The notes under the pieces: generated by a model
What the model was told of the DNA's origin: nothing
Databases searched by the model: none
What the model saw: the letters and a program-made list of their open reading frames with translations, nothing else
Made by a program: the position numbers and the translations under genes
Shown: one piece after another, positions 6,917 to 14,045 of the stretch
Layout of the letters: each line of letters begins with the position of its first letter
Numbering within the stretch: the stretch's first letter is position 1
From: an uncultured Streptococcus sp.
GTDB taxonomy: Bacteria > Bacillota > Bacilli > Lactobacillales > Streptococcaceae
Assembly (NCBI RefSeq): GCF_938020365.1
Contig: NZ_CALIIB010000078.1
Location: forward strand, 1 to 18,957
Direction of reading: 5' to 3'
DNA: 18,957 bases

Positions 6917-7681
6917 ATGTTAGAAGTAAAACATATCTCCAAACGATTTGGAGAGCACCAGGTGCTGGCAGATGTCAGTCTCAGGGTCAATCAAGGCGAC
7001 GTTGTGGTAATTCTTGGTCCCTCAGGCTCTGGGAAAACAACATTTCTGCGCTGTCTGAATCACTTAGAAAAGGCGGATGGCGGCCAGCTGACTTTGGCTG
7101 GTAAGGACTATGATTTGGCCAAACTTAGCAAAAAGGAGATTTTGGAAATACGCAGAAAGACGGCCTTTGTCTTCCAACATTATAATCTCTTTGCCAATAA
7201 AACAGCCCTTGAAAATATCTTAGAGGGCTTAGTGATCGCTCGTAAGATACCGAGAGAAGAAGCGCTTGAGATTGCGGAAGATGCCTTGAAGCGCGTGGGC
7301 CTTTTAGCCTACAAGGACTACTATCCTTCTCAACTATCAGGCGGCCAGCAGCAGCGGATTGGGATTGCCCGCGCCATTGCTGTCAAGCCAGATGTCATCC
7401 TGCTGGATGAGCCAACTTCGGCTCTAGATCCGGAACTGGTCGGTGAAGTGCTCAGTGTCATGAAGCAGCTGGCTCAGGAGGGAGTGACCATGGTCGTTGT
7501 GACCCACGAGATGAGCTTTGCCCGTGATGTGGCCAACCATGTCATCTTTATGGACGGAGGTCACATCATCGAAGAAAATCCTCCACAGGAATTCTTCACC
7601 AGTCCCAAGGAGGAGCGGACCAAACAGTTTCTGTCCCGCATTCTGTCGGATGCCAGTTATAGTGTAGAGTATATGATTTAA
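6917..7681 (+). CDS. Amino-acid ABC importer, ATP-binding protein
   Basis: This 254-residue cytoplasmic ATPase powers the importer. Walker A is GPSGSGKTT (34-42), the Q-loop is in FVFQHYNLF, the signature is LSGGQQQR (140-147), Walker B is VILLDEP (160-166) followed by TSALD, and the H-loop is VVTHEM. It resembles GlnQ/TcyN-type ATPases of polar amino-acid importers. AGGAAGGA sits 7 bases before ATG. It is the last gene of the operon and a strong terminator follows its stop. Confidence 0.95.
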   Translation: MLEVKHISKRFGEHQVLADVSLRVNQGDVVVILGPSGSGKTTFLRCLNHLEKADGGQLTLAGKDYDLAKLSKKEILEIRRKTAFVFQHYNLFANKTALENILEGLVIARKIPREEALEIAEDALKRVGLLAYKDYYPSQLSGGQQQRIGIARAIAVKPDVILLDEPTSALDPELVGEVLSVMKQLAQEGVTMVVVTHEMSFARDVANHVIFMDGGHIIEENPPQEFFTSPKEERTKQFLSRILSDASYSVEYMI

Positions 7682-7698
7682 CTTGTATCAAAATAGAG

Positions 7699-7735
7699 AA
7701 GCTTTCTTCACATTTCTATGTGGGGGAAGTTTTTT
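7699..7735 (+). terminator. Terminator of the ABC importer operon
   Basis: CTTTCTTCACAT (7702-7713) pairs with ATGTGGGGGAAG (7718-7729), with several G-U pairs, around TTCT. A/T pairs extend it, and a T6 run spans 7730-7735. Confidence 0.88.
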
Positions 7736-7774
7736 GACTTTTAAAAAATTATGTAATTTTTTTGTTAAAACCTA

Positions 7775-7803
7775 TTGACAAGGGAGTAAAAAGGATGTAT
7801 AAT
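7775..7803 (+). promoter_or_regulatory. Strong promoter 310 bases upstream of clpL
   Basis: A perfect TTGACA (7775-7780), a 17-base spacer and a perfect TATAAT (7798-7803) give a start near 7810. No other gene lies between it and clpL, so it should drive clpL with a leader of about 300 bases. No tandem CtsR heptads (GGTCAAA repeats) or CIRCE element were found by eye in this gap, though clpL is usually a CtsR target in streptococci. Confidence 0.85.
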
Positions 7804-7828
7804 TACAACTGTAAACAAAAAGTTTACA
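7801..7828 (+). promoter_or_regulatory. CopY/BlaI-like operator with overlapping dyad at the start site
   Basis: AATTACAACTGTAAAC (7801-7816) fits every position of the cop-box consensus RNYKACANNTGTMRNY as remembered, with the core TACA-AC-TGTA at 7804-7813. It overlaps the -10 and the expected start site, an ideal repressor position. It also shares bases with a second perfect dyad, TGTAAAC-AAAAA-GTTTACA (7810-7828). The regulator is inferred by motif only; no copY or blaI gene is in the window. Confidence 0.5.
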
Positions 7829-8111
7829 CAGAATTTATTCAGAAGATGAGGATGTAGCCAGTAGGCGATTATTTTTGGGAGGATTAAAAATTATGTAACA
7901 TTATATTCTTCTGAAATAGATCCAACTCATCCATAAAGTAAGAGACTGAAGGAGTCTTAATTTTTGGAAATAGAATAAGTTATGTAAAATAATAGATAGG
8001 AGAAGATCTCCGATATGAACATAAATGTACAGTAGGTAAGAAAGAGATTTCTTATCTGAAACTTTAGTAAATGAAAAAAATGATATAAAAACGTATAAAA
8101 AGTGAGGAAAA
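7829..8111 (+). other. Long non-coding, hairpin-rich leader of clpL
   Basis: This 283-base gap holds no credible gene. It contains several stem-loops: AAGAGACT/AGTCTT followed by AATTTTT (about 7940-7965, a weak terminator shape), GGAGA-AGA-TCTCC (7999-8011), and GGTAAGAAA-GAGA-TTTCTTATC (8035-8056). A good GGGAGG ribosome site (7877-7882) is followed by ATG-TAA (7893-7898), and a six-codon frame begins at 8015. AAAAATTATGTAA occurs at 7886-7898 and, upstream of the promoter, at 7744-7756. The leader may be regulatory or decayed sequence. Confidence 0.5.
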
Positions 8112-10229
8112 ATGATGAACAACAATTACAACAATTTTAACAGTATGGACGACCTTTTCAACCAACTCATGGGGCGCATGGGCGGCTACAACAGCGAACA
8201 CCGGCGCTACTTGATCAATGGTAGAGAGGTCACACCGGAAGAGTTTGCTCAGTACCGAGCTACTGGCAAGCTCCCTGGTCAAGTAGTTGGCGAACAGGAT
8301 GTGCAAGCTGGAGCGCATGGGCCTAAGCAAGATGGCATTCTGGCTAAGCTAGGTCGCAATTTGACTCAAGAAGCGCGTGATGGTAAGTTAGATCCAGTCA
8401 TTGGACGCAATAAGGAAATCCAAGAAACAGCTGAAATTCTTTCTCGCCGGACTAAGAATAATCCAGTTCTGGTCGGTGATGCCGGAGTTGGTAAGACAGC
8501 TGTCGTAGAAGGATTGGCTCAGGCTATTGTCAATGGTGATGTGCCAGCGGCCATCAAGAATAAAGAAATTATTTCTGTCGATATTTCCGGTCTGGAAGCT
8601 GGTACTCAATATCGTGGTAGCTTTGAAGAAAATATCCAAAACTTGGTCAATGAAGTCAAGGAAGCCGGCAACATCATCCTCTTCTTTGACGAAATCCATC
8701 AAATTCTGGGGGCTGGCTCTACTGGCGGAGATAGTGGCTCTAAGGGCTTGGCAGATATTCTCAAACCAGCGCTTTCTCGCGGTGAGTTGACCGTTATCGG
8801 GGCTACTACTCAAGACGAGTACCGCAATACCATTCTCAAAAATGCAGCTCTGGCTCGTCGTTTCAATGAAGTTAAGGTCAATGCACCATCTGCCGAAGAT
8901 ACCTATCAGATCCTTCGAGGCATTCGGGACTTGTACGAAAAGCACCACAATGTCATCCTGCCGGATGAAGTGCTGAAAGCGGCTGTGGATTACTCTGTTC
9001 AGTATATTCCACAACGAAGCCTGCCAGACAAGGCGATTGACCTAGTCGACGTGACTGCTGCCCACTTGGCAGCCCAGCATCCAGTGACTGATGTTCATGC
9101 AGTTGAAAATGAGATTGCTGAACAGAAAGACAAACAGGAAGCAGCTGTTGAAAAAGAAGACTATGAAGCAGCTTTGAATGCTAAGACCCGCATTGAAGAG
9201 CTGGAAAAGAAGATCCAAAATCACACTGAGGATATGAAGGTGACGGCGACAGTCAATGATGTGGCAGAGTCTGTTGAACGAATGACTGGTGTGCCGGTAT
9301 CTCAAATGGGCGCTAGCGATATTGAGCGCCTTAAGGGCATGAATGACCGTCTCAAAGCCAAGGTGATTGGCCAAGACAAGGCTGTAGAAGCTGTGGCTAG
9401 GGCTATCCGCCGTAACCGTGCAGGATTTGATGAAGGCAACCGTCCAATCGGAAGCTTCCTCTTTGTAGGTCCAACTGGGGTTGGTAAGACCGAACTTGCT
9501 AAACAATTGGCGCTTGATATGTTTGGAACCAAGGATGCGATTATCCGTTTGGATATGTCTGAATACAGTGACCGCACAGCGGTTTCCAAGCTGATTGGTA
9601 CGACTGCGGGCTATGTCGGCTATGATGATAACAACAACACCCTGACCGAGCGTGTCCGTCGCAATCCATATTCTATCATTCTCTTGGATGAGATTGAAAA
9701 GGCGGATCCACAGGTGATTACCCTTCTCCTTCAAGTTCTGGATGATGGTCGTTTGACGGATGGTCAAGGAAACACAGTCAACTTCAAGAACACGGTCATC
9801 ATTGCGACTTCCAATGCCGGATTTGGCTATGAAGCAGGCTTGGAAGAGGATGCTGAAAAGCCTGATCTGATGGACCGACTCAAAGCTTACTTCCGTCCAG
9901 AATTCCTCAATCGTTTCAATGCGGTTATTGAGTTCTCTCATCTCAAGAAAGAAGACTTGATGGAGATTGTCAATCTCATGCTGATTGAAGTAAATCAAAC
10001 CTTGAGCAAAAAAGAAATTGATCTTGCAGTATCTGATGCAGCTAAGGAATTCCTACGTGACGCTGGTTATGACCAAGTCATGGGTGTTCGTCCACTCCGT
10101 AGAGTTATCGAGCAACAAATCCGTGACAAGGTGACTGACTTCCACTTGGATAATCTAGATGCTAAGCATTTGACAGCTGATTTGGAAGATGGTGTCTTGG
10201 TTATTAAGGAAAAGGAGGGGGCTGAGTAA
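8112..10229 (+). CDS. clpL: ATP-dependent chaperone ClpL (Hsp100/Clp family)
   Basis: ClpL is a cytoplasmic AAA+ disaggregase/chaperone of Gram-positive cocci, tied to heat and other stress tolerance; it lacks the IGF/IGL-type ClpP-docking loop as far as I can see. It is 705 residues long, normal for ClpL. The Asn-rich N-terminus (NNNYNNFN, then MDDLFNQLMGRMGGY) and a small LINGREVTPEEFAQYRATG segment replace the N-domain of ClpC/ClpE. AAA1 has Walker A GDAGVGKT (122-129) and Walker B ILFFDEIH (189-196). A short UVR-like coiled middle domain (about 330-370) follows. AAA2 has GPTGVGKTE (453-461) and IILLDEIE (522-529). Two adjacent ATGs (8112 and 8115) follow GTGAGGA; either may be used. It appears monocistronic. 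Confidence 0.97.
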   Translation: MMNNNYNNFNSMDDLFNQLMGRMGGYNSEHRRYLINGREVTPEEFAQYRATGKLPGQVVGEQDVQAGAHGPKQDGILAKLGRNLTQEARDGKLDPVIGRNKEIQETAEILSRRTKNNPVLVGDAGVGKTAVVEGLAQAIVNGDVPAAIKNKEIISVDISGLEAGTQYRGSFEENIQNLVNEVKEAGNIILFFDEIHQILGAGSTGGDSGSKGLADILKPALSRGELTVIGATTQDEYRNTILKNAALARRFNEVKVNAPSAEDTYQILRGIRDLYEKHHNVILPDEVLKAAVDYSVQYIPQRSLPDKAIDLVDVTAAHLAAQHPVTDVHAVENEIAEQKDKQEAAVEKEDYEAALNAKTRIEELEKKIQNHTEDMKVTATVNDVAESVERMTGVPVSQMGASDIERLKGMNDRLKAKVIGQDKAVEAVARAIRRNRAGFDEGNRPIGSFLFVGPTGVGKTELAKQLALDMFGTKDAIIRLDMSEYSDRTAVSKLIGTTAGYVGYDDNNNTLTERVRRNPYSIILLDEIEKADPQVITLLLQVLDDGRLTDGQGNTVNFKNTVIIATSNAGFGYEAGLEEDAEKPDLMDRLKAYFRPEFLNRFNAVIEFSHLKKEDLMEIVNLMLIEVNQTLSKKEIDLAVSDAAKEFLRDAGYDQVMGVRPLRRVIEQQIRDKVTDFHLDNLDAKHLTADLEDGVLVIKEKEGAE

Positions 10230-10341
10230 GTCCCTTTCTCTTGAACTTTTAAAAGATAGACCAGCTATTAGTGATGTTAAAAAAGTCTTTTAAAATCGTC
10301 TTTAAAGCCTTTTGTAGTCAGGTCGAAAGAACAGTCCTCTC
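10230..10341 (+). other. clpL-yajC spacer with a long inverted repeat
   Basis: TTTTAAAAGA (10247-10256) and TCTTTTAAAA (10286-10295) are a perfect 10-base inverted repeat around 29 bases. Each arm is itself partly palindromic. No canonical clpL terminator with a GC stem is visible, so some read-through into yajC is possible. No gene is seen here. Confidence 0.4.
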
Positions 10342-10370
10342 TTGTAAAAAAAAGAGAAATTTGTTATAGT
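10342..10370 (+). promoter_or_regulatory. yajC promoter
   Basis: TTGTAA (10342-10347), a 17-base spacer and TATAGT (10365-10370) with an extended TGT motif form a good promoter about 33 bases before yajC. Confidence 0.65.
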
Positions 10371-10402
10371 AATGAAGACATGAAAAACGAAAGGAGACGA
10401 CT

Positions 10403-10735
10403 ATGGGATACCAAATGATTATCATGTTTGTGGTCATGGCTGGATTGATTTTCTACATGAACCGCACACAGAAAAAACAAGCGGAAAAACGCATGGAAAG
10501 CTTGAATAAGCTCCAAAAGGGTTATGAGGTCATCACAATTGGCGGTTTGTATGGAACTGTTGATGAAGTGGATACTGAAAAACGGACCGTTGTTTTGGAT
10601 GTTGATGGCGTTTATTTGACTTTTGAATTAACAGCGATCAAGACAGTCTTACCACAAGCTGAAGCCGAAGTTGATCCTGAAGCAAAAGTAGCGATTGAGG
10701 CTGATGGTGTGGAAGAATCTGCTATCGAAGAATAA
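10403..10735 (+). CDS. yajC: Preprotein translocase subunit YajC
   Basis: YajC is a small accessory protein of the SecYEG/SecDF translocon. It is 110 residues long, with one N-terminal membrane helix (about 3-20, YQMIIMFVVMAGLIFYM), then the conserved cytoplasmic RTQKKQAEKRMESLNKLQKGYEVITIGGLYGTV-type region with the diagnostic GG-x-x-G turn, and an acidic C-terminal tail rich in Glu and Ala. AAAGGAG lies 7 bases before ATG. It has its own promoter and terminator, so it is a single-gene unit between clpL and the uppS operon. Confidence 0.95.
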   Translation: MGYQMIIMFVVMAGLIFYMNRTQKKQAEKRMESLNKLQKGYEVITIGGLYGTVDEVDTEKRTVVLDVDGVYLTFELTAIKTVLPQAEAEVDPEAKVAIEADGVEESAIEE

Positions 10736-10736
10736 G

Positions 10737-10769
10737 AAAAAGAATCTGAGGATCTCGGATTCTTTTTTT
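10737..10769 (+). terminator. yajC terminator
   Basis: AAAAAGAATCTGAG pairs with CTCGGATTCTTTTT around GAT, with one G-U pair, and continues into a T7 run (10763-10769). It begins immediately after the yajC stop. Confidence 0.92.
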
Positions 10770-10805
10770 ACCTTTTTATCAGAGTCTGTAGTTTTGGGGC
10801 ATTTC

Positions 10806-10834
10806 TTGAAAAATAAAAGAGGAAAGCCTATAAT
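10806..10834 (+). promoter_or_regulatory. Strong promoter in the yajC-uppS gap
   Basis: TTGAAA (10806-10811), 17 bases, then TATAAT (10829-10834). Transcription from near 10841 would cover the short peptide frame at 10875 and reach uppS. A second, extended -10 promoter lies closer to uppS. Confidence 0.75.
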
Positions 10835-10874
10835 ATAAGCAGGTAAGGCCTTTCAAAAGAACAAGAGGCTGTGA

Positions 10875-10937
10875 ATGAGTGGTTTTACGAAGCTTCTTAG
10901 CCTAGTTTTGGGTGCTCACTGTCAAAAAACTTGCTAA
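10875..10937 (+). CDS. Possible 20-residue peptide (unrecognised)
   Basis: ATG at 10875 opens a frame MSGFTKLLSLVLGAHCQKTC ending TAA at 10935-10937. AGAGG lies 7 bases upstream, and a strong promoter at 10806-10834 puts the expected RNA start about 34 bases ahead. The peptide has a short hydrophobic core and two cysteines. It matches nothing I recognise and may be chance. The same RNA can form an AGGCT/AGCCT stem (10866-10903), so a small RNA or plain uppS leader is an alternative. Confidence 0.3.
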   Translation: MSGFTKLLSLVLGAHCQKTC

Positions 10938-10959
10938 AACAACACTTTTGTTAGATTTA

Positions 10960-10968
10960 TGATATAAT
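10960..10968 (+). promoter_or_regulatory. uppS-proximal extended -10 promoter
   Basis: TGATATAAT (10960-10968) is a complete extended -10 element, 28 bases before the uppS start. No good -35 lies at the right distance, which an extended -10 can tolerate. It probably drives the uppS-cdsA-rseP-proS operon along with the promoter at 10806. Confidence 0.6.
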
Positions 10969-10995
10969 AAAATGATTAAAATTTAGGATAAAGCT

Positions 10996-11745
10996 ATGTT
11001 TCACTTAAAAAAGAAAGAAAAAGTAACCATCCCCCTACAGGTGCCAAAGCATATTGGGATTATTATGGATGGAAATGGCCGTTGGGCCAAGAAGAGACTG
11101 CAACCTCGTGTGTTTGGACATAAGGCGGGTATGGAGGCTTTGCAGAATGTCACCATCGCAGCCAAAGAGATGGGCGTCCAGGTTTTGACGGTCTATGCTT
11201 TTTCAACAGAAAACTGGTCTCGACCAGAAAAAGAAGTCAAATTTATCATGAACCTGCCTGTTGAATTTTATGAGCGTTATGTGCCTGAATTGCACAAAAA
11301 CAATGTGAAAATTCAAATGATTGGCGATGTGGCCAGATTACCTAAAGCTACATATGATGCCTTGGTTAAAGCAGAAGAGCTGACAAAGCTCAATACTGGC
11401 TTGATTTTGAACTTTGCCTTGAACTATGGTGGACGGGCAGAATTAACTCAAGCCATTCGCAATATTGCTCAAGAAGTTTTGGATGCCAAGTTTAATCCCG
11501 GTGATATCAGCGAGGAAATGATTGGGGATTATTTACAGACTAGTAACCTACCTCGTATTTTACGGGACCCTGATTTGATCATCAGGACTAGCGGGGAATT
11601 ACGTCTCAGTAATTTCCTTCCATGGCAAAGTGCCTATAGCGAATTGTACTTTACAAAGACCTTGTGGCCGGATTTTAATGAAAAATCTTTAAAAGAAGCT
11701 ATCGAAGAATATAGTAAGCGCCAGAGACGCTTTGGTGGTGTTTAG
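10996..11745 (+). CDS. uppS: Undecaprenyl diphosphate synthase (cis-prenyltransferase)
   Basis: UppS condenses isopentenyl diphosphate onto farnesyl diphosphate to give the C55 lipid carrier for peptidoglycan and wall polymers. It is a membrane-associated cytoplasmic homodimer. The 249 residues carry the cis-prenyltransferase signatures: IMDGNGRWAKKR with the catalytic Asp25, FGHKAGMEAL, VYAFSTENWSRP, NYGGRAEL, and the C-terminal DLIIRTSGELRLSNFLPWQ. The start follows AGGA by 7 bases; the ribosome site is modest. Its stop overlaps the ribosome site of cdsA, 8 bases upstream of that gene. Confidence 0.98.
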   Translation: MFHLKKKEKVTIPLQVPKHIGIIMDGNGRWAKKRLQPRVFGHKAGMEALQNVTIAAKEMGVQVLTVYAFSTENWSRPEKEVKFIMNLPVEFYERYVPELHKNNVKIQMIGDVARLPKATYDALVKAEELTKLNTGLILNFALNYGGRAELTQAIRNIAQEVLDAKFNPGDISEEMIGDYLQTSNLPRILRDPDLIIRTSGELRLSNFLPWQSAYSELYFTKTLWPDFNEKSLKEAIEEYSKRQRRFGGV

Positions 11746-11753
11746 GAGAATAT

Positions 11754-12557
11754 ATGGATAAGGATTTACAGACGAGATTGATTTTTGCGGGAGTGGCTCT
11801 TGCAATTTTCCTTCCTTTGGTCGTATTAGGAGGAGTCGCTTTTCAGATTGTTGTAGGCATTTTAGCCATGTTAGCAGTACATGAATTGCTCCGAATGAAG
11901 GGCCTAGCGACGACAACTCTTGAAGGTATGTTGGCCATGCTGGCTGCCTTTGTCTTAGCAGTTCCGATTGAGTATTATTTTACCTTTTTGCCAATTGATG
12001 GCAATGTAATAGCCTATACTCTGGTCATCTTTTGCTTATTGGGTTCTATTGTCGTTGGTAGCAATTATACTTTTGATGATGTAGTCTATCCGATTGCAGT
12101 TAGTTTCTATGTAGGATCAGGTTTTAATGCCCTTTTAGATGCTCGAGTTGCAGGCCTAAACAAGGTGCTTTTGGCTCTTCTAATTGTTTGGGCAACAGAT
12201 AGTGGTGCTTATCTCTTTGGTCGCCGTTTTGGGATGAAAAAGCTAGCTCCAACAATTTCACCCAATAAAACTGTTGCAGGTGCCCTCGGTGGTATCGCGT
12301 CTGCGATGGTAGTCACCTTCATTTTTGTTTTGATTGATGGAAGTGTGGCTGCTCCGCATAATCGCTGGCTTTTGGTTTTATATGCTATTTTCTTTAGTAT
12401 AGCTGGACAGTTTGGAGACTTGGTGGAAAGCGCCATTAAACGTCATTATGGTGTCAAAGATTCTGGTAAGTTTATACCTGGCCATGGTGGTGTTTTGGAT
12501 CGCTTTGACAGTTTGCTCTTTGTCTTCCCTCTGATGCGGATTTTAGGTTTATTCTAA
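11754..12557 (+). CDS. cdsA: Phosphatidate cytidylyltransferase (CDP-diglyceride synthase)
   Basis: CdsA makes CDP-diacylglycerol from CTP and phosphatidic acid, the precursor of phosphatidylglycerol and cardiolipin. It is a 267-residue polytopic membrane protein with about seven to eight hydrophobic segments. The full family signature is near the C-terminus (about 226-252: SAIKRHYGVKDSG, then PGHGGVLDRFD, with the metal and substrate-binding acidic residues). AGGAGA overlaps the end of uppS. It is followed by a 150-base gap before rseP with a hairpin but no clear terminator, so operon continuity is likely. Confidence 0.97.
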   Translation: MDKDLQTRLIFAGVALAIFLPLVVLGGVAFQIVVGILAMLAVHELLRMKGLATTTLEGMLAMLAAFVLAVPIEYYFTFLPIDGNVIAYTLVIFCLLGSIVVGSNYTFDDVVYPIAVSFYVGSGFNALLDARVAGLNKVLLALLIVWATDSGAYLFGRRFGMKKLAPTISPNKTVAGALGGIASAMVVTFIFVLIDGSVAAPHNRWLLVLYAIFFSIAGQFGDLVESAIKRHYGVKDSGKFIPGHGGVLDRFDSLLFVFPLMRILGLF

Positions 12558-12631
12558 TTTGTTTAAGATGTGCAGAGTTGGAGATAAGCGGCTTCTTCTG
12601 CCTGGAACAAAATTTAATGAAAAACAGAGTA

Positions 12632-12648
12632 CTGGGAGACACTCCCAG
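12632..12648 (+). other. Perfect stem-loop in the cdsA-rseP gap
   Basis: CTGGGAG (12632-12638) and CTCCCAG (12642-12648) form a GC-rich stem around ACA without a following T run. It may mark an mRNA processing or stability element inside the operon, or a remnant of a small repeat. The rest of the cdsA-rseP gap (12558-12707) shows nothing recognisable. Confidence 0.55.
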
Positions 12649-12707
12649 CCTCTTTGATTTAGACTCCAGAAGTCAAGATTTAGAAAGGAATGTGTGGTAA
12701 GGAAAGT

Positions 12708-13970
12708 ATGGGAATTATGGGACTCCTCACCTTCATCATTGTTTTTGGTATTATTGTAGTGGTTCATGAGTATGGACATTTCTACTTTGCCAAAAAGTCA
12801 GGCATTCTCGTTCGAGAATTTGCCATTGGAATGGGACCGAAAATCTTTTCTCATATTGGAAAAGATGGAACAGCCTATACCATTCGGATTCTTCCTCTAG
12901 GTGGCTATGTGCGCATGGCTGGCTGGAGTGATGATACAACTGAAATCAAAACTGGAACACCTGTCAGTCTGACTCTAAATGAAGAAGGCAAGGTTATTCG
13001 AGTAAATCTATCTGGCAAGAAGATTGACCAGACAGCCTTGCCAATGAATGTGACAAGTTTTGATTTTGAAGATAAATTAGAAATCACTGGTTTGGTTCTT
13101 GAAGAAAGTAGAACCTACTCAGTTGATCACGATGCAACTATCGTTGAAGCAGATGGGACAGAAGTTCGGATTGCGCCTTTAGATGTTCAGTACCAAAATG
13201 CAACAATCTGGGGCCGTTTAATCACAAACTTTGCTGGCCCTATGAATAACTTTATTTTGGGTATCGTGGCTTTTTGGATTCTAATTGCTCTCCAAGGTGG
13301 TGTTCAAAATCTGGACACAAACCACGTACAGGTTGCTCCGAACGGTGCCTTAGCTCAAGCTGGTGTAAAAAATAACGACCAGATTCTAAAGGTTGGTCAG
13401 ACAGAAATTTCAAACTGGGATGATTTGACTCAGGCAGTTGAAAAGGAAACGAAAGGTCAAAAGAATCCCAAACTTAACCTGACGGTTAAAAGCGGAAACG
13501 AGACCAAAGAAGTAACAGTCAGTCCTAAAAAAGAAGGGGACCGTTACTTATTAGGTGTCACGCCAGGTATGAAGTCGGATCTGATGTCCATGATGGTAGG
13601 TGGTCTGACCATGGCTTGGGATGCGGCCTTCCGTATTTTAAATGCTTTGAAAAACTTGATTTTCCATCCTAGTCTTAATCAACTGGGAGGACCAGTAGCT
13701 ATTTTCCGTGTCAGCAGCCAAGCGGCACAAGCTGGTCTGGATCAGGTGATTAGTCTATTGGCTCTGCTATCAATCAATATTGGTATTTTCAATTTGATTC
13801 CGATTCCAGCTCTTGACGGTGGAAAGATTGTTCTCAACATAATTGAAGCAATTCGCAGAAAACCGCTCAAGCGCGAAACAGAGACTTATGTAACTTTAGC
13901 AGGTGTAGCGATTATGGTTGTGCTGATGATTGCTGTGACCTGGAATGATATTATGCGTACATTCTTTTAA
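12708..13970 (+). CDS. rseP: Site-2 intramembrane metalloprotease RseP/Eep
   Basis: This is an M50 membrane zinc protease that cuts substrates within the membrane. Its streptococcal/enterococcal homologue Eep trims signal-peptide remnants, including peptide pheromones, and processes regulators. The active-site HEYGH (20-24) is in the first helix and LDG (369-371) in the last part. NFAGPMNN (174-181) starts the second membrane segment, and a PDZ domain follows (about 205-285). ATG 12708 (420 residues) is chosen because AAGGA lies 4 bases upstream and the helix begins at once. The in-frame ATGs at 12690 and 12717 are alternatives; the first has a ribosome site abutting it. It lies between cdsA and proS (75-base gap) in the envelope operon. 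Confidence 0.96.
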   Translation: MGIMGLLTFIIVFGIIVVVHEYGHFYFAKKSGILVREFAIGMGPKIFSHIGKDGTAYTIRILPLGGYVRMAGWSDDTTEIKTGTPVSLTLNEEGKVIRVNLSGKKIDQTALPMNVTSFDFEDKLEITGLVLEESRTYSVDHDATIVEADGTEVRIAPLDVQYQNATIWGRLITNFAGPMNNFILGIVAFWILIALQGGVQNLDTNHVQVAPNGALAQAGVKNNDQILKVGQTEISNWDDLTQAVEKETKGQKNPKLNLTVKSGNETKEVTVSPKKEGDRYLLGVTPGMKSDLMSMMVGGLTMAWDAAFRILNALKNLIFHPSLNQLGGPVAIFRVSSQAAQAGLDQVISLLALLSINIGIFNLIPIPALDGGKIVLNIIEAIRRKPLKRETETYVTLAGVAIMVVLMIAVTWNDIMRTFF

Positions 13971-14045
13971 GTAAGGGCAAGTGAAGATAAAACGTAGATT
14001 GCTAAAGAAATTTCACTGCCTTCAAATATAATTAAAGGAGTTTTT

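Noticed and set aside
7901..8125. 74-residue hydrophobic minus frame in the clpL leader
   Set aside because: AT-rich chance frame; Phe/Leu/Ile-rich from poly-A/T composition, with no good ribosome site or promoter.
9042..9998. 318-residue minus frame inside clpL
   Set aside because: Antisense shadow of a highly conserved gene; no protein features.
14027..14032. TATAAT as a proS promoter
   Set aside because: No -35 at the right spacing, and the start would fall in the proS ribosome site; proS is better explained by operon read-through.
13971..14045. T-box leader for proS
   Set aside because: The gap is only 75 bases, with no T-box sequence or antiterminator; only a weak bulged stem (GGCAAGTGAA/TTCACTGCC).
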